From NCBI RefSeq assembly GCF_002929305.1, contig NZ_PJIO01000004.1, forward strand, positions 81,963 through 145,962: a stretch of 64,000 nt of DNA, in the 5' to 3' direction. Under the pieces are notes generated by a model, which saw only the letters and a list, made by a program, of their open reading frames with translations, searched no databases and was not told the DNA's origin. The stretch is from Arthrobacter sp. GMC3 (lineage in GTDB: Bacteria; Actinomycetota; Actinomycetes; Actinomycetales; Micrococcaceae). The translations under genes and the position numbers were made by a program. Position 1 is the stretch's first letter, and each line of letters opens with the position of its first letter. Shown here piece after piece: positions 16,504-24,545 of the stretch.

Positions 16504-18158
16504 ACGGCGCCCTCACAGAACTGGCCCCTGCCCTTGAATCAGTTCCAGTACAAGTTCCTGTCCTGGAACTGCGGAATCTGTCCGTGTCATATGCGGACGG
16601 GCACAGAACCCTGCGCAGGGTGGTCCACGATGTTTCATTGAGCGTCGCACCCGGTGAGGTGCTTGCCCTGGTGGGGGAGTCCGGCTCCGGAAAGTCGACC
16701 ACCGCCCAGGCTGTGATTGGACTTCTGGCAGGAAATGGCCGGATCGATGGCGGTGCCATCATGCTCAACGGCACGGATATCTCAGGCTGGTCCCAAAAGC
16801 GCCTCGAAGCCATCAGAGGCCAGAAGATCAGCCTGATCCCGCAAGATCCAACCAGTTCACTAAACCCCGTCCTCACCGTTGGAGCGCACGTCGACGAAGT
16901 ACTACGCCTGCACACCAAACTGCCGAAGGACCAACGGCGTCAGCGAGTTCTGGAACTGCTCGAACGCGTCGGCATCCCCGACCCCTCACGCCGGGCCAAG
17001 CAATTTGCTCACGAACTTTCCGGGGGTATGAAACAAAGGGTGCTGATTGCCGCGGCTATAGCACTGCAACCGCAACTGATCATCGCTGACGAAGCCACGA
17101 GCGCCTTGGACGTCACCGTTCAGCAGCGAATTCTTGACCTGGTCGATGACCTGCGAACCGAGTTCGGCACGGCCGTCCTATTCGTCACTCACGACCTCGG
17201 CGTTGCTGCTGACCGCGCAGATCGGATTGTCGTCCTCAAGGGTGGTCAGGTCCAAGAGCATGGCACCACCGCCGACGTGCTTAGGACGCCCTCCAGCCCC
17301 TACACCCGTCAGCTACTAGCCGACGCACCATCCATTCTGACGGGCAACGCCCGGGAGTTTCGTGCTGGCGGAGCAGACAACGCCGTTGAGGTTCGCAACC
17401 TTGTCCAGGACTTTCCCACAGGGAGGAACCTTCCGGACTTCCGCGCCGTCGACGACGTCAGCTTTAACGTCCCCCGGGGCACCACACACGCAATTGTGGG
17501 TGAATCGGGCTCCGGAAAGACAACAACCGCCCGTGCGCTCGCCGGTTTCCACCGTCCCACCGAAGGCACGATCGTGATCGCCGGCCAGGACGTCACCGGA
17601 CTTGATGCAAAAGGGCTCCGGCGCTTCCGCCAGCAGGTACAACTCGTTTACCAGAACCCCTTCACATCCTTGGATCCGAGGCAAACCATAGCTCGCATTA
17701 TCGAGGAGCCATTGCTGAATTTCGGCACCATTCCCAAGCCGCGTCGAAAAGAGGTCGTGAAGGAGCTCCTCGAACGCGTCAGGCTACCGGAGGCCCTGTT
17801 ACACAAGCATCCCCACGAACTATCCGGAGGCCAACGCCAGCGTGTTGCCATCGCCCGGGCGCTGGTCCTTAAACCGCAGGTGTTGATCTTGGACGAGGCT
17901 GTGTCCGCTCTGGATGTCACGGTGCAGTCCCAAATCTTGGCACTGTTGGAGGACCTGCAGCAGGAATTGGAGCTGAGCTACGTTTTCATCACCCATGACC
18001 TTGCCGTGGTCCGCCAAATCGCCGACACCGTCTCGGTGATGAGCGGTGGTCGGCAGGTGGAGATCGGAACCGTGTCCGAGGTCTTCGCGAACCCACAGCA
18101 CCCATACACCCAAGCACTGATCAACGCGATCCCTGGCAACCGAAAGGCCCAACCATGA
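16500..18158 (+). CDS. Fused DppD-DppF-type ABC ATPase (two nucleotide-binding domains)
   Basis: 552 aa from GTG 16500, which overlaps the permease stop (GTGA); longer in-frame starts lie inside the permease gene. It has two complete ATPase domains. NBD1 has Walker A GESGSGKST near residue 59, signature LSGGMKQR and Walker B IIADEATSALD. A linker near residue 265 (SPYTRQLLADAPS) leads to NBD2 with GESGSGKTT near 335, LSGGQRQR and LILDEAVSALD. It drives import through the two permeases. The Walker B variants DEATS and DEAVS keep the catalytic Glu. Confidence 0.93.
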   Translation: MNGALTELAPALESVPVQVPVLELRNLSVSYADGHRTLRRVVHDVSLSVAPGEVLALVGESGSGKSTTAQAVIGLLAGNGRIDGGAIMLNGTDISGWSQKRLEAIRGQKISLIPQDPTSSLNPVLTVGAHVDEVLRLHTKLPKDQRRQRVLELLERVGIPDPSRRAKQFAHELSGGMKQRVLIAAAIALQPQLIIADEATSALDVTVQQRILDLVDDLRTEFGTAVLFVTHDLGVAADRADRIVVLKGGQVQEHGTTADVLRTPSSPYTRQLLADAPSILTGNAREFRAGGADNAVEVRNLVQDFPTGRNLPDFRAVDDVSFNVPRGTTHAIVGESGSGKTTTARALAGFHRPTEGTIVIAGQDVTGLDAKGLRRFRQQVQLVYQNPFTSLDPRQTIARIIEEPLLNFGTIPKPRRKEVVKELLERVRLPEALLHKHPHELSGGQRQRVAIARALVLKPQVLILDEAVSALDVTVQSQILALLEDLQQELELSYVFITHDLAVVRQIADTVSVMSGGRQVEIGTVSEVFANPQHPYTQALINAIPGNRKAQP

Positions 18159-19204
18159 CCATCTCCGTCAGCGCGCCCAAGCGGATCGGATTCTTTACCC
18201 GCCTGCTCGACGATGTGACCCCTGCCGAACGCTACCGCCTCGCCGTCGAACAGATCATCAAAGCTGAAGAGCTCGGATTCGAGTCAGCGTGGGTTGCGCA
18301 ACATCATTTTCACGAGAGTGAAGGCGGCCTGCCCTCACCGCTAGTTTTCCTCTCACACGTGGCAGCCCTGACCTCCAGAATAAGGATCGGCACCGGGATC
18401 ATCACCCTTCCCCTGGAAGATGCTTTGAGGGTGGCAGAGGACACCGCCGTCTTGGATCTACTCTCCGGTGGACGCCTTGAAGTGGGGGTGGGCACCGGTG
18501 GTACGGCATCCTCCTTCACCGCGTTTGGGCTGGTCTCCGATGAGCGCCGGGAGCTCTTCGATCAAAAACTGCAACTCATCATTGAAGCGTGGTCGGGGAA
18601 GGACCTTGGATCCGTGGAGAACCACCTCTACCCGCCAGCGCCCCATTTGCTGGATCGGCTATGGCAGGCCACGTTCTCCGCATCAGGTGGCGAACGCGCG
18701 GGGCGCGCAGGTGACGGCCTGATGCTCTCCCGTACTCAACCTCGGGATGCCGCGGCCGCCCAGGCCCCGCTTGACGAGGTCCAGAACCCTATTATTGACG
18801 CCTATTTACAGGCCCTGCCAGAGGGGGCCCAACCACGGATCCTTGCCTCCCGCACCCTGTTTGTCGCCGATGACCGGGCCGAGGCGTTGCGCCTGGCCGA
18901 GGCCGGATTGCGACGCATCTTGCCGCACTTCGAACGGCAGGGTCATGTTTTTGAAAGCAATCATGTGGAAAGCCTGATTGCAGCGACTGACTCGCACGTC
19001 GGGACCGTAGAGGACGTAGTGGCGTCGCTAAGTCAAGATACTTCCCTGGAACGAGTCACCGATATTTCATTCCAAGTCCATTCCATTGATCCGCCGCACG
19101 AACATATTTTGCGTTCTTTGGAACTCACAGCATCCGAAGTTGCACCCCGCCTCGGATGGAAAGCAGCCCCCACACCTACCAGCGCCTTGCAAGGAGAAAA
19201 ATGA
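18155..19204 (+). CDS. Luciferase-like FMN-dependent monooxygenase, KPN_01858-like family
   Basis: 349 aa, ATGA overlap with the ATPase gene. A TIM-barrel luciferase-like protein: RIGFFTRLLDD at the start, EELGFESAWVAQHHFHE near residue 35 (the Q-H-H-F motif common in this family), RIRIGTGIITLPLEDALRVAEDTAVLD, LSGGRLEVGVGTGG. In a recurrent cassette such a protein is encoded with an Opp-like importer and two CMD-fold proteins; this family assignment is from memory. The substrate is unknown. It is distinct from the NtaA-like enzyme at the head of the operon, so the operon carries two different flavin monooxygenases. Confidence 0.85.
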   Translation: MTISVSAPKRIGFFTRLLDDVTPAERYRLAVEQIIKAEELGFESAWVAQHHFHESEGGLPSPLVFLSHVAALTSRIRIGTGIITLPLEDALRVAEDTAVLDLLSGGRLEVGVGTGGTASSFTAFGLVSDERRELFDQKLQLIIEAWSGKDLGSVENHLYPPAPHLLDRLWQATFSASGGERAGRAGDGLMLSRTQPRDAAAAQAPLDEVQNPIIDAYLQALPEGAQPRILASRTLFVADDRAEALRLAEAGLRRILPHFERQGHVFESNHVESLIAATDSHVGTVEDVVASLSQDTSLERVTDISFQVHSIDPPHEHILRSLELTASEVAPRLGWKAAPTPTSALQGEK

Positions 19205-19875
19205 CCAGCACCATTTCAGTTACCGACGCCGTTGACACAATTTTGGGGACGTCGCCGGGATCGGCCCTGGATCTGCTTCGCCGCCGTCGCCCCGTCACCA
19301 GAGAGAACACCCAGGCCAGCTATCTGGCCCTGTTTCATGCCGACGAGCTCGACGACGCCAGTCTGTCCGAACGCTTTGCCGTCGCCACGTTCGTGGCATC
19401 GCTTCACAGCCATGTCGAAGCGGCGGAGTTCTATGGAGAGGGGCTGAACGGGAACGATTCTGACCGCAACCTTCGAGTCGCCGTCCTTGAATCAGCGGTT
19501 TCCGGGGCAGCGCAGGGCCCCTACGGTGACTACCGGGAAATTGGATTGCGCAGTGAAAACCAGCCGGGACTGCGGTGGCAAATCCCTGAGGCAATCAGTG
19601 GTGCCCTGGGAACCCGGCTGAGTGCCGCGTTGGAGCACGCTCATCTGCTGGTGTTCCGGCCCAGGGAATCATCCCCTGCCGCACTTCACTCCCTCGTGGA
19701 AGCGGGGTGGTCAACGACGGGGATCGTAACCCTTTCCCAACTTGTAGCATTCCTGGCCTATCAGCTTCGTGTAATTTCTGGGCTGCAAGTCCTGGACATA
19801 GCACTGCAGGGCACACTCGCGAGCACGCCAACCACTATTCCCTCAAAGGACCAGACAGTAAGGATCGGATCATGA
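19201..19875 (+). CDS. CMD-fold protein without the redox Cys pair, Avi_7170-like family
   Basis: 224 aa from ATG 19201, preceded by AAGGAG and overlapping the previous stop. A helical protein with weak similarity to the carboxymuconolactone decarboxylase/AhpD fold (LSERFAVATFVASLHSHVEAAEFY). There is no CxxC, so it is unlikely to be a peroxidase itself. From memory, proteins of this kind always travel with the CxxC-bearing partner encoded next, so the two may form one complex. No catalytic residue can be assigned with confidence. Confidence 0.7.
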   Translation: MTSTISVTDAVDTILGTSPGSALDLLRRRRPVTRENTQASYLALFHADELDDASLSERFAVATFVASLHSHVEAAEFYGEGLNGNDSDRNLRVAVLESAVSGAAQGPYGDYREIGLRSENQPGLRWQIPEAISGALGTRLSAALEHAHLLVFRPRESSPAALHSLVEAGWSTTGIVTLSQLVAFLAYQLRVISGLQVLDIALQGTLASTPTTIPSKDQTVRIGS

Positions 19876-20474
19876 CCGAGCAAGTGATCACCTACCCCAG
19901 CCTGAACCGTCCAGAGTACTTCACCCAAGAAGAGTTGGGCTGGCGCCCATGGTTGCAAGCCCCCAATGTTGACGATCTCAGCGAACGTCAACAGGCCGGA
20001 CTCGTTGATAAGGCACGTGCCGCAAGCGACTATTTTCGTTTGCTAGCCCGGGATCCCGACATTTTGGGCGCGCGTACCCGCACTGATAAGGACATCTTCT
20101 ACAACACGAAGGAAGGACTCCCTCGGGACGACCGCGAGCTAGCCGCCGCAGCAACTTCCCGTGTCAACGGCTGTGTCTTCTGCGCCTCGGTCCACGCCCG
20201 ATTCGCGTCCCACTTCTCCGATAGGCACCAAGACATTCAAAGGCTCCTGGATCAGGGTTCTTCGTCCGACCTTGGGACTCGTTGGAACGCCATTGTGGCT
20301 GCTGCAACGGCATTGGCTCAGACGCCCCCGCGGCTGAACGCTGGACACATCGCAGCCCTGCAGCATGAGGGCTTGGATGCCTTGGAACTATCTGATGTGA
20401 TTCATGGCAGCGCGTTCTTTAATTGGGCCAACCGGTTGATGCTTTCGATCGGTGAACCCGAACAACCGGCGTAG
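19872..20474 (+). CDS. AhpD-like alkylhydroperoxidase-domain protein, Avi_7169-like family
   Basis: 200 aa, ATGA overlap with the preceding CMD gene. The core is the AhpD motif with Cys101, Cys104 and His108 (CVFCASVH) and a Glu near residue 89 that fits the proton-relay position. AhpD-type proteins reduce peroxides or act as thiol-disulfide partners. In this operon it could remove hydroperoxide or peroxyflavin by-products of the two monooxygenases, or take part in substrate conversion. It is the last gene of the operon; a strong hairpin follows 12 bp after the stop. Confidence 0.85.
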   Translation: MTEQVITYPSLNRPEYFTQEELGWRPWLQAPNVDDLSERQQAGLVDKARAASDYFRLLARDPDILGARTRTDKDIFYNTKEGLPRDDRELAAAATSRVNGCVFCASVHARFASHFSDRHQDIQRLLDQGSSSDLGTRWNAIVAAATALAQTPPRLNAGHIAALQHEGLDALELSDVIHGSAFFNWANRLMLSIGEPEQPA

Positions 20475-20485
20475 GCAGCCTTTTT

Positions 20486-20522
20486 TGGTGGGCTCGGGAT
20501 ACGAGCGATCCCGAGCCCGCCA
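20486..20522 (+). terminator. Strong hairpin ending the monooxygenase/importer operon
   Basis: A 15-bp stem (20486-20500 with 20508-20522) with one T-G wobble and a 7-base loop. A T-run (20481-20486) precedes rather than follows it on the plus strand, so it is not a textbook U-tract terminator. Actinobacterial terminators often lack the U-tract. It lies between convergent gene ends, which fits a terminator. Confidence 0.6.
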
Positions 20523-20640
20523 AGGGGCTTCGAATTGGCGGGGGAGCGGTTTGTCTGCCCTAGCCCGCCGCTAACAACGCCGATTCGCTGCAAATATCGC
20601 AAAGGTGGCCCGGACGCCGTCGTGCGCTGTTCGACAAATG

Positions 20641-21054
20641 CTAAGCCGCGTCCACCGTTTCCGGTGGAACGGTGCGTACCCGGTGGCCATTTTCGAGGAC
20701 CGCACCGAAGCGTTTGGCGGTTGAAAGAGCAATGGAACGATCGACGATCACCAGTTCCGAGCCAAGTTTGGCCAGGCGGACTTCCACGTCCTGGAGGTGT
20801 TCCACAGACCGCAACCACAGGGTGAGGTGGAGGTTGGTTTCGCCGGAGGTCACGATGGTTGAGCGAATTTCCGGGAATGCCGCACCCCCCGGCTTCGTGC
20901 CGAACTTAATGGCAAGAGTGGCAATGTGATCGGCAGACAATCTGCACCAGAGAGCCACCGAGACCGGAAACCCAACCTCCTCGGCCGAAACATCGCAACG
21001 CAGCGACACCTTATTGGAGTTCACAATCGAGGTGAAGCGTCGATGAACGCTACT
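20641..21054 (-). pseudogene. 5'-truncated Lrp/AsnC-family regulator
   Basis: The minus-strand frame encodes the end of an Lrp-type recognition helix (SSVHRRF) and a full ligand-binding RAM domain (FPVSVALWCRLS, TIVTSGETNLHLTLWLRS). The DNA-binding domain before SSVHRR is missing: the frame meets a stop about 20 bp further upstream with no homologous sequence. An internal GTG at 21024 could start a 127-aa RAM-only protein, but it has no good ribosome site. The break coincides with the 5' break of the ABC ATPase remnant on the other strand, pointing to a deletion or inversion junction near 21051-21057. The ~170 bp between the upstream hairpin and this remnant hold nothing else I can identify. 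Confidence 0.75.
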
Positions 21055-21950
21055 CCGGCCAGAAGCTGGTCAACTCGGCCCCCTCCACTACCTCGGTGCG
21101 TTTGAAGAAGCCCTCAACGGACAACGCCGAGGCAGAGCAGCAGCCGATCCTGACGGTCTCGAACCTTTCGAAAGTATTCCGGGTACGCAACGCCGTCACC
21201 AAGAAGCGACTCGAGTTCAAACCTGTCGACGACGTCAGTTTCTCCATGAAACGCGGGAGTACCCTGGCCATTGTGGGCGAGTCCGGTTCCGGAAAGTCCA
21301 CGACCGCACGAATGGTGTTGCGGCTCGATGATCCCACCAGCGGTTCCATCGACTTCCAGGGGACCGCCATCGCGAGCCTCAGTGGTCGCGAGCTCAAAAA
21401 GCTCCGCAAGCGAGTGCAGCCAATCTTCCAGGACCCGTACTCGTCATTGAACCCCATGGCGTCGATCGGCGAGGTGCTGCAGGAACCGCTCAAGATTCAC
21501 GGGATCGGCAACCGCATCTCTCGCGAAGCCAAGGCCCGTGAACTGCTCGACATGGTTTCACTGGATCAATCCATGTTTGATCGCTATTCCTCGGAGCTTT
21601 CCGGCGGTCAGCGACAGCGCGTTGCGATCGCCCGCTCCTTGGCGCTCAACCCGGAACTGATCATCTGCGACGAACCGGTCTCTGCACTTGACGTTTTGGT
21701 GCAGGCGCAGATTCTTGACCTTCTGGCGAAGCTCCAGGATGAATTCAATCTCAGCTACCTTTTCATCTCCCACGACCTCGCCGTGGTGCGAATGATCGCC
21801 GATGAGGTGCTGGTCATGCGTCGCGGAAAAGTTGTTGAACGGGGCCTAACAGAGGAACTGTTCAACGATCCGAAGGAGGCCTACAGCCGGGAGCTCCTCG
21901 GTGCGATGTCAGGAACTCGCGGAGCTACAGCAGAACTGGGAGTCGGCTGA
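21051..21950 (+). pseudogene. Back half of a fused Opp/Dpp-type ABC ATPase (NBD1 deleted)
   Basis: The frame is open from 21036 but has no ATG; GTG 21096 (285 codons) lacks a ribosome site. It begins with YSGQKLVNSAPST, which corresponds to the end of NBD1 in fused ATPases (compare YTRQLLADAPS in the intact gene at 16500). A linker and a complete NBD2 follow: Walker A GESGSGKST, signature LSGGQRQR, Walker B IICDEPVSALD, H-switch ISHDLA. Permease and binding-protein partners are absent nearby. Best explained as the 3' half of a deleted transporter operon. NBD2 itself has no broken motif, so translation from GTG 21096 cannot be excluded. Confidence 0.7.
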
Positions 21951-22015
21951 CGACCGTCCGAAGGCGCCGTTCAGCTTTGACGGCGGCAAGGGGACATTCT
22001 TGCGTCGTTGCCCAG

Positions 22016-22055
22016 AGGTGGGAAGTAGTGCCGCATGCGGCGCTACTTCCCACCT
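22016..22055 (+). terminator. 40-bp near-perfect palindrome after the ATPase remnant
   Basis: Two abutting 20-bp arms (22016-22035 and 22036-22055) are complementary at 19 of 20 positions, followed by TTTCT. On RNA this is a very stable hairpin 65 bp after the ATPase stop, so termination is likely. The otherwise empty gap 21951-22326 shows no gene and no clear promoter. Confidence 0.6.
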
Positions 22056-22326
22056 TTCTAGCGGAGTGTTCGGAAGAACTACTGGACGTCTGCCGCGTTC
22101 GACGTCGTGAATACAGTCCCACGCCCCTGCCTTCGGCGGTTTGGAGAATTCCGGAACGGAAATGACGGCACTACTGAATTGAAACGATCGATGCAAATAC
22201 GTGGCAGTGCGCCAGCAAGTTCAGTGGCGGATGACATACTTGAGGCATGCCCGCCCCTCATCATGTTGTTTCTGCGACTTCAGAGCGTACAAGACCTCAG
22301 GAACGGTTTTTCGAGGAAACGCTGGC

Positions 22327-22986
22327 GTGACCGCCGCGCTCATTCTGTCCGACGTCGACTCCTTCCGTGACGAGTGGCATGACTTGCCCTCCACAACGGA
22401 ACAAATCCGGACGATCCTCGTCTCGCTAGGCATCACGACGCGCATCACCGATGCGCCACCGCAACTCCCCACCGATACCAATGAGTTTGCACTCGTCGTG
22501 ATCAATCTGGGCACCATCCGCGCCGATGCCGATCCTATTGTGAACCGACTCACCACGTATGTTGAGGCCGGTGGCGCCATACTCGCGGTGCATTCCTCGG
22601 CGGTTGGTCTTGGCCATTCTGAGATCTGGCGGTCGATTATTGGCGGCTCATGGGTCGAAGATTTTACTTGGCATCCGGATGAAGGAGAAGGCGAAGTTTC
22701 TTTCAGAGGAATTGGGGCCCCAAACGAAAGTCGGTTCCGCCTCCACGACGAGTTCTATACCGATCTAGTCACTGTGGGGCGACCACGTGAGGTCGCCTGG
22801 CACGAGCGCGGAGGGGTGAGGCACCCGCTCGTCTGGGTCAAGGAATCAGGCAGCGGTCGAGTCGCGTACTCGGCACTGGGCCACAGCGCTCAATCGTTCA
22901 AGAACGCGGGGCACCGCAAAATGCTTACCGATTTGGCTCGCTGGCTATTGCCGGAGTCCTCCCTGCCACAGGGGAACAAACGATGA
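22327..22986 (+). CDS. ThuA-like domain protein
   Basis: 219 aa from GTG 22327, with GAGGA nine bases upstream. ThuA/class-I glutamine-amidotransferase-like fold: LILSDVDSFRDEWHD at the start, ALVVINLGTI near 58, YVEAGGAILAVHSSAVG near 80, LHDEFYTDLV near 137, and GRVAYSALGHSAQSF near 185, the usual C-terminal block. ThuA proteins occur in trehalose/disaccharide oxidation loci and their exact reaction is unclear. It precedes a LacI regulator by 43 bp on the same strand, and a sugar-importer locus follows, so a role in oxidised-sugar catabolism is likely. Confidence 0.8.
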   Translation: MTAALILSDVDSFRDEWHDLPSTTEQIRTILVSLGITTRITDAPPQLPTDTNEFALVVINLGTIRADADPIVNRLTTYVEAGGAILAVHSSAVGLGHSEIWRSIIGGSWVEDFTWHPDEGEGEVSFRGIGAPNESRFRLHDEFYTDLVTVGRPREVAWHERGGVRHPLVWVKESGSGRVAYSALGHSAQSFKNAGHRKMLTDLARWLLPESSLPQGNKR

Positions 22987-23029
22987 ACTACTATTTTGGG
23001 CACAACCGGCCTGTAGAAGGTGTAATCCC

Positions 23030-24070
23030 ATGGCACGACCTCAAATGAACAGTCACTCTCGCCCGGTCACTCTGACCGACGTTGCCAATGCCGCGGGAGT
23101 CTCACAATCAACTGCTTCGCGCGTCCTCAACGGCAGCGACCGCCACGTGAAAGCCGGGCTTGAACGCAAAGTTCTCGATGCGGCGGCCCGGCTTCACTAC
23201 ACAGCCAATGTCCAGGCCCAGGCCGTTGCGCGGGGAACCACAACCACAGTGGCACTTTTGGTGAGCGACATTGCGGACGCATATTTTTCCTCCATGGTTG
23301 CCGCTGTCATGGCCAGTGCCGAGAAGCCGGGGCTTCGCGTGACAATTGCCGTTACCGGGCGGCGGGTCGAGCGTGAGATCGAGCTCGTCCGGGAGCTGCG
23401 CGGCCAGCATGCCAGGGCTATAGTCCTTGCCGGAAGCGGCTACGTTGACGCTAACCTCTCTGACGCCTTGGTCAGGGAGTTGACGATGTATGAGGAACAA
23501 GGGGGCAGGGTGGTGCTCGTCAGCCGTAAAGACCTGCCCTTCGATTCCGTCGACCTCGATAATTTCGGTGGCGCGAGACGTCTCGCCACCGCGCTCAGCC
23601 GTCTTGGCTACCAGGACTATCACGTCCTGGGCGGCGAGAAGGCGCTCGTTGCCACCCAGGACCGGATCGAGGGATTCAAAGCGGGCCTCGCCGATCGCGG
23701 AATCACTCTGTCTGATGCAAACATCACGTACTCGGCATTTAGCTGGGATGGCGGGTTCGGGGCTGTCAGCAAACTAGAAGACAGCGTTCTTACAACAAGG
23801 CGTGTCATTTTTGCCGTGAACGACGAGATGGCGTTGGGTGCCATTGCCGGGCTGAGGGGCCGGGGCCTTCGTGTCCCGGAGGATATCGCCGTCGCAGGAT
23901 TCGATGACATACGCACCTTGCGTGACATTGTTCCGGGCCTTACAACAGTGCGGGTCCCTATTGCCGAAGTGGGCAACGAGGTTGTCTCGCGCATCATAGG
24001 TGAGGCGCCACCCGCTTTGATGATTCCCGCGACGGTGGTGCTCCGGGATTCGACGCCGCGCATCAACTGA
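23030..24070 (+). CDS. LacI-family transcriptional regulator
   Basis: 346 aa. The N-terminal LacI helix-turn-helix is TLTDVANAAGVSQSTASRVLNG near residues 14-35. The hinge-helix area is followed by a periplasmic-binding-like sensor domain (VALLVSDIADAYFSSMV; late AVAGFDDIRTL). Start ATG 23030 has GAAGG upstream; ATG 23045 is a close alternative. It is likely to repress the aldehyde dehydrogenase, hydroxyacid dehydrogenase and sugar ABC genes downstream, whose control regions carry matching palindromes (consensus GGAATGCGCATTCC). No copy of that palindrome was found before lacI itself. Confidence 0.9.
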   Translation: MARPQMNSHSRPVTLTDVANAAGVSQSTASRVLNGSDRHVKAGLERKVLDAAARLHYTANVQAQAVARGTTTTVALLVSDIADAYFSSMVAAVMASAEKPGLRVTIAVTGRRVEREIELVRELRGQHARAIVLAGSGYVDANLSDALVRELTMYEEQGGRVVLVSRKDLPFDSVDLDNFGGARRLATALSRLGYQDYHVLGGEKALVATQDRIEGFKAGLADRGITLSDANITYSAFSWDGGFGAVSKLEDSVLTTRRVIFAVNDEMALGAIAGLRGRGLRVPEDIAVAGFDDIRTLRDIVPGLTTVRVPIAEVGNEVVSRIIGEAPPALMIPATVVLRDSTPRIN

Positions 24071-24430
24071 TTCCTTAGCGGAACCCACTCCTCGGTGGTG
24101 GGGACGGCGCTGCGAAATATCGCAACGTGCGACTTCGACGACGCGATCCAAGCTGCCGTCAGCAACCGCCGGCTGGACCGTCTGCCGGTCCCGTTACTTT
24201 GTGGCCGCACCTTCGTAGCCAGCGTCAATGTCACGTGCTTTGCCGCAATAAGTCCTTGCTTTTCAGGCGATGCCGACGGCATGCGTCATGTCGCCGACCG
24301 CCGCCGTCATTGCCTTGGTGACCCACTGGCCGGCATTCGCCCTTGAATCGACGACGAACGTAACAATTGCGGATCGTGGACGGGGACCGACAGGGATGTT
24401 CGTGAACGAAGTTGGTAATATTCGAAACAT

Positions 24431-24445
24431 TTGGAATGCGCATGC
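24431..24445. promoter_or_regulatory. Operator-like site, left copy, before aldehyde dehydrogenase gene
   Basis: TTGGAATGCGCATGC. Its complement recurs exactly at 24501-24515, giving a perfect 15-bp inverted repeat with centres 70 bp apart. The core ATGCGCAT is itself palindromic, as in LacI-family operators. The two copies flank the predicted promoter, an arrangement that allows looping. The rest of the gap after lacI (24071-24430) holds nothing I recognise. Confidence 0.6.
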
Positions 24446-24474
24446 TTGACATGGATACAAGGGTGAATTAGCGT
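24446..24474 (+). promoter_or_regulatory. Predicted sigma-70 promoter of the aldehyde dehydrogenase gene
   Basis: TTGACA at 24446-24451 (perfect -35), a 17-bp spacer and TAGCGT at 24469-24474 (TAnnnT-type -10). It starts one base after the left operator copy and ends 26 bp before the right one. The predicted start lies near 24481, giving a 65-nt leader. Confidence 0.6.
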
Positions 24475-24499
24475 GTTTTTAGACGTGCGGCAGATTTTC

Positions 24500-24513
24500 T
24501 GCATGCGCATTCC
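24500..24513. promoter_or_regulatory. Operator-like site, right copy, before aldehyde dehydrogenase gene
   Basis: TGCATGCGCATTCC, 12 of 14 matches to the palindrome GGAATGCGCATTCC derived from the three sites in this locus. It lies downstream of the predicted transcription start, where a bound LacI protein would block elongation. Confidence 0.6.
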
Positions 24514-24545
24514 AAAGTGAAATATGCTGCAAGGAGATCGACGAC

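Noticed and set aside
22056..22326. Small frame starting upstream of the ThuA-like gene
   Set aside because: The in-frame start at 22201 would add 42 Cys/Arg-rich residues without ThuA similarity; GTG 22327 has a proper ribosome site and starts at the conserved fold.
24071..24430. Short plus-strand frames after the LacI gene
   Set aside because: No ribosome sites, low-complexity Arg-rich translations and no similarity; treated as non-coding.
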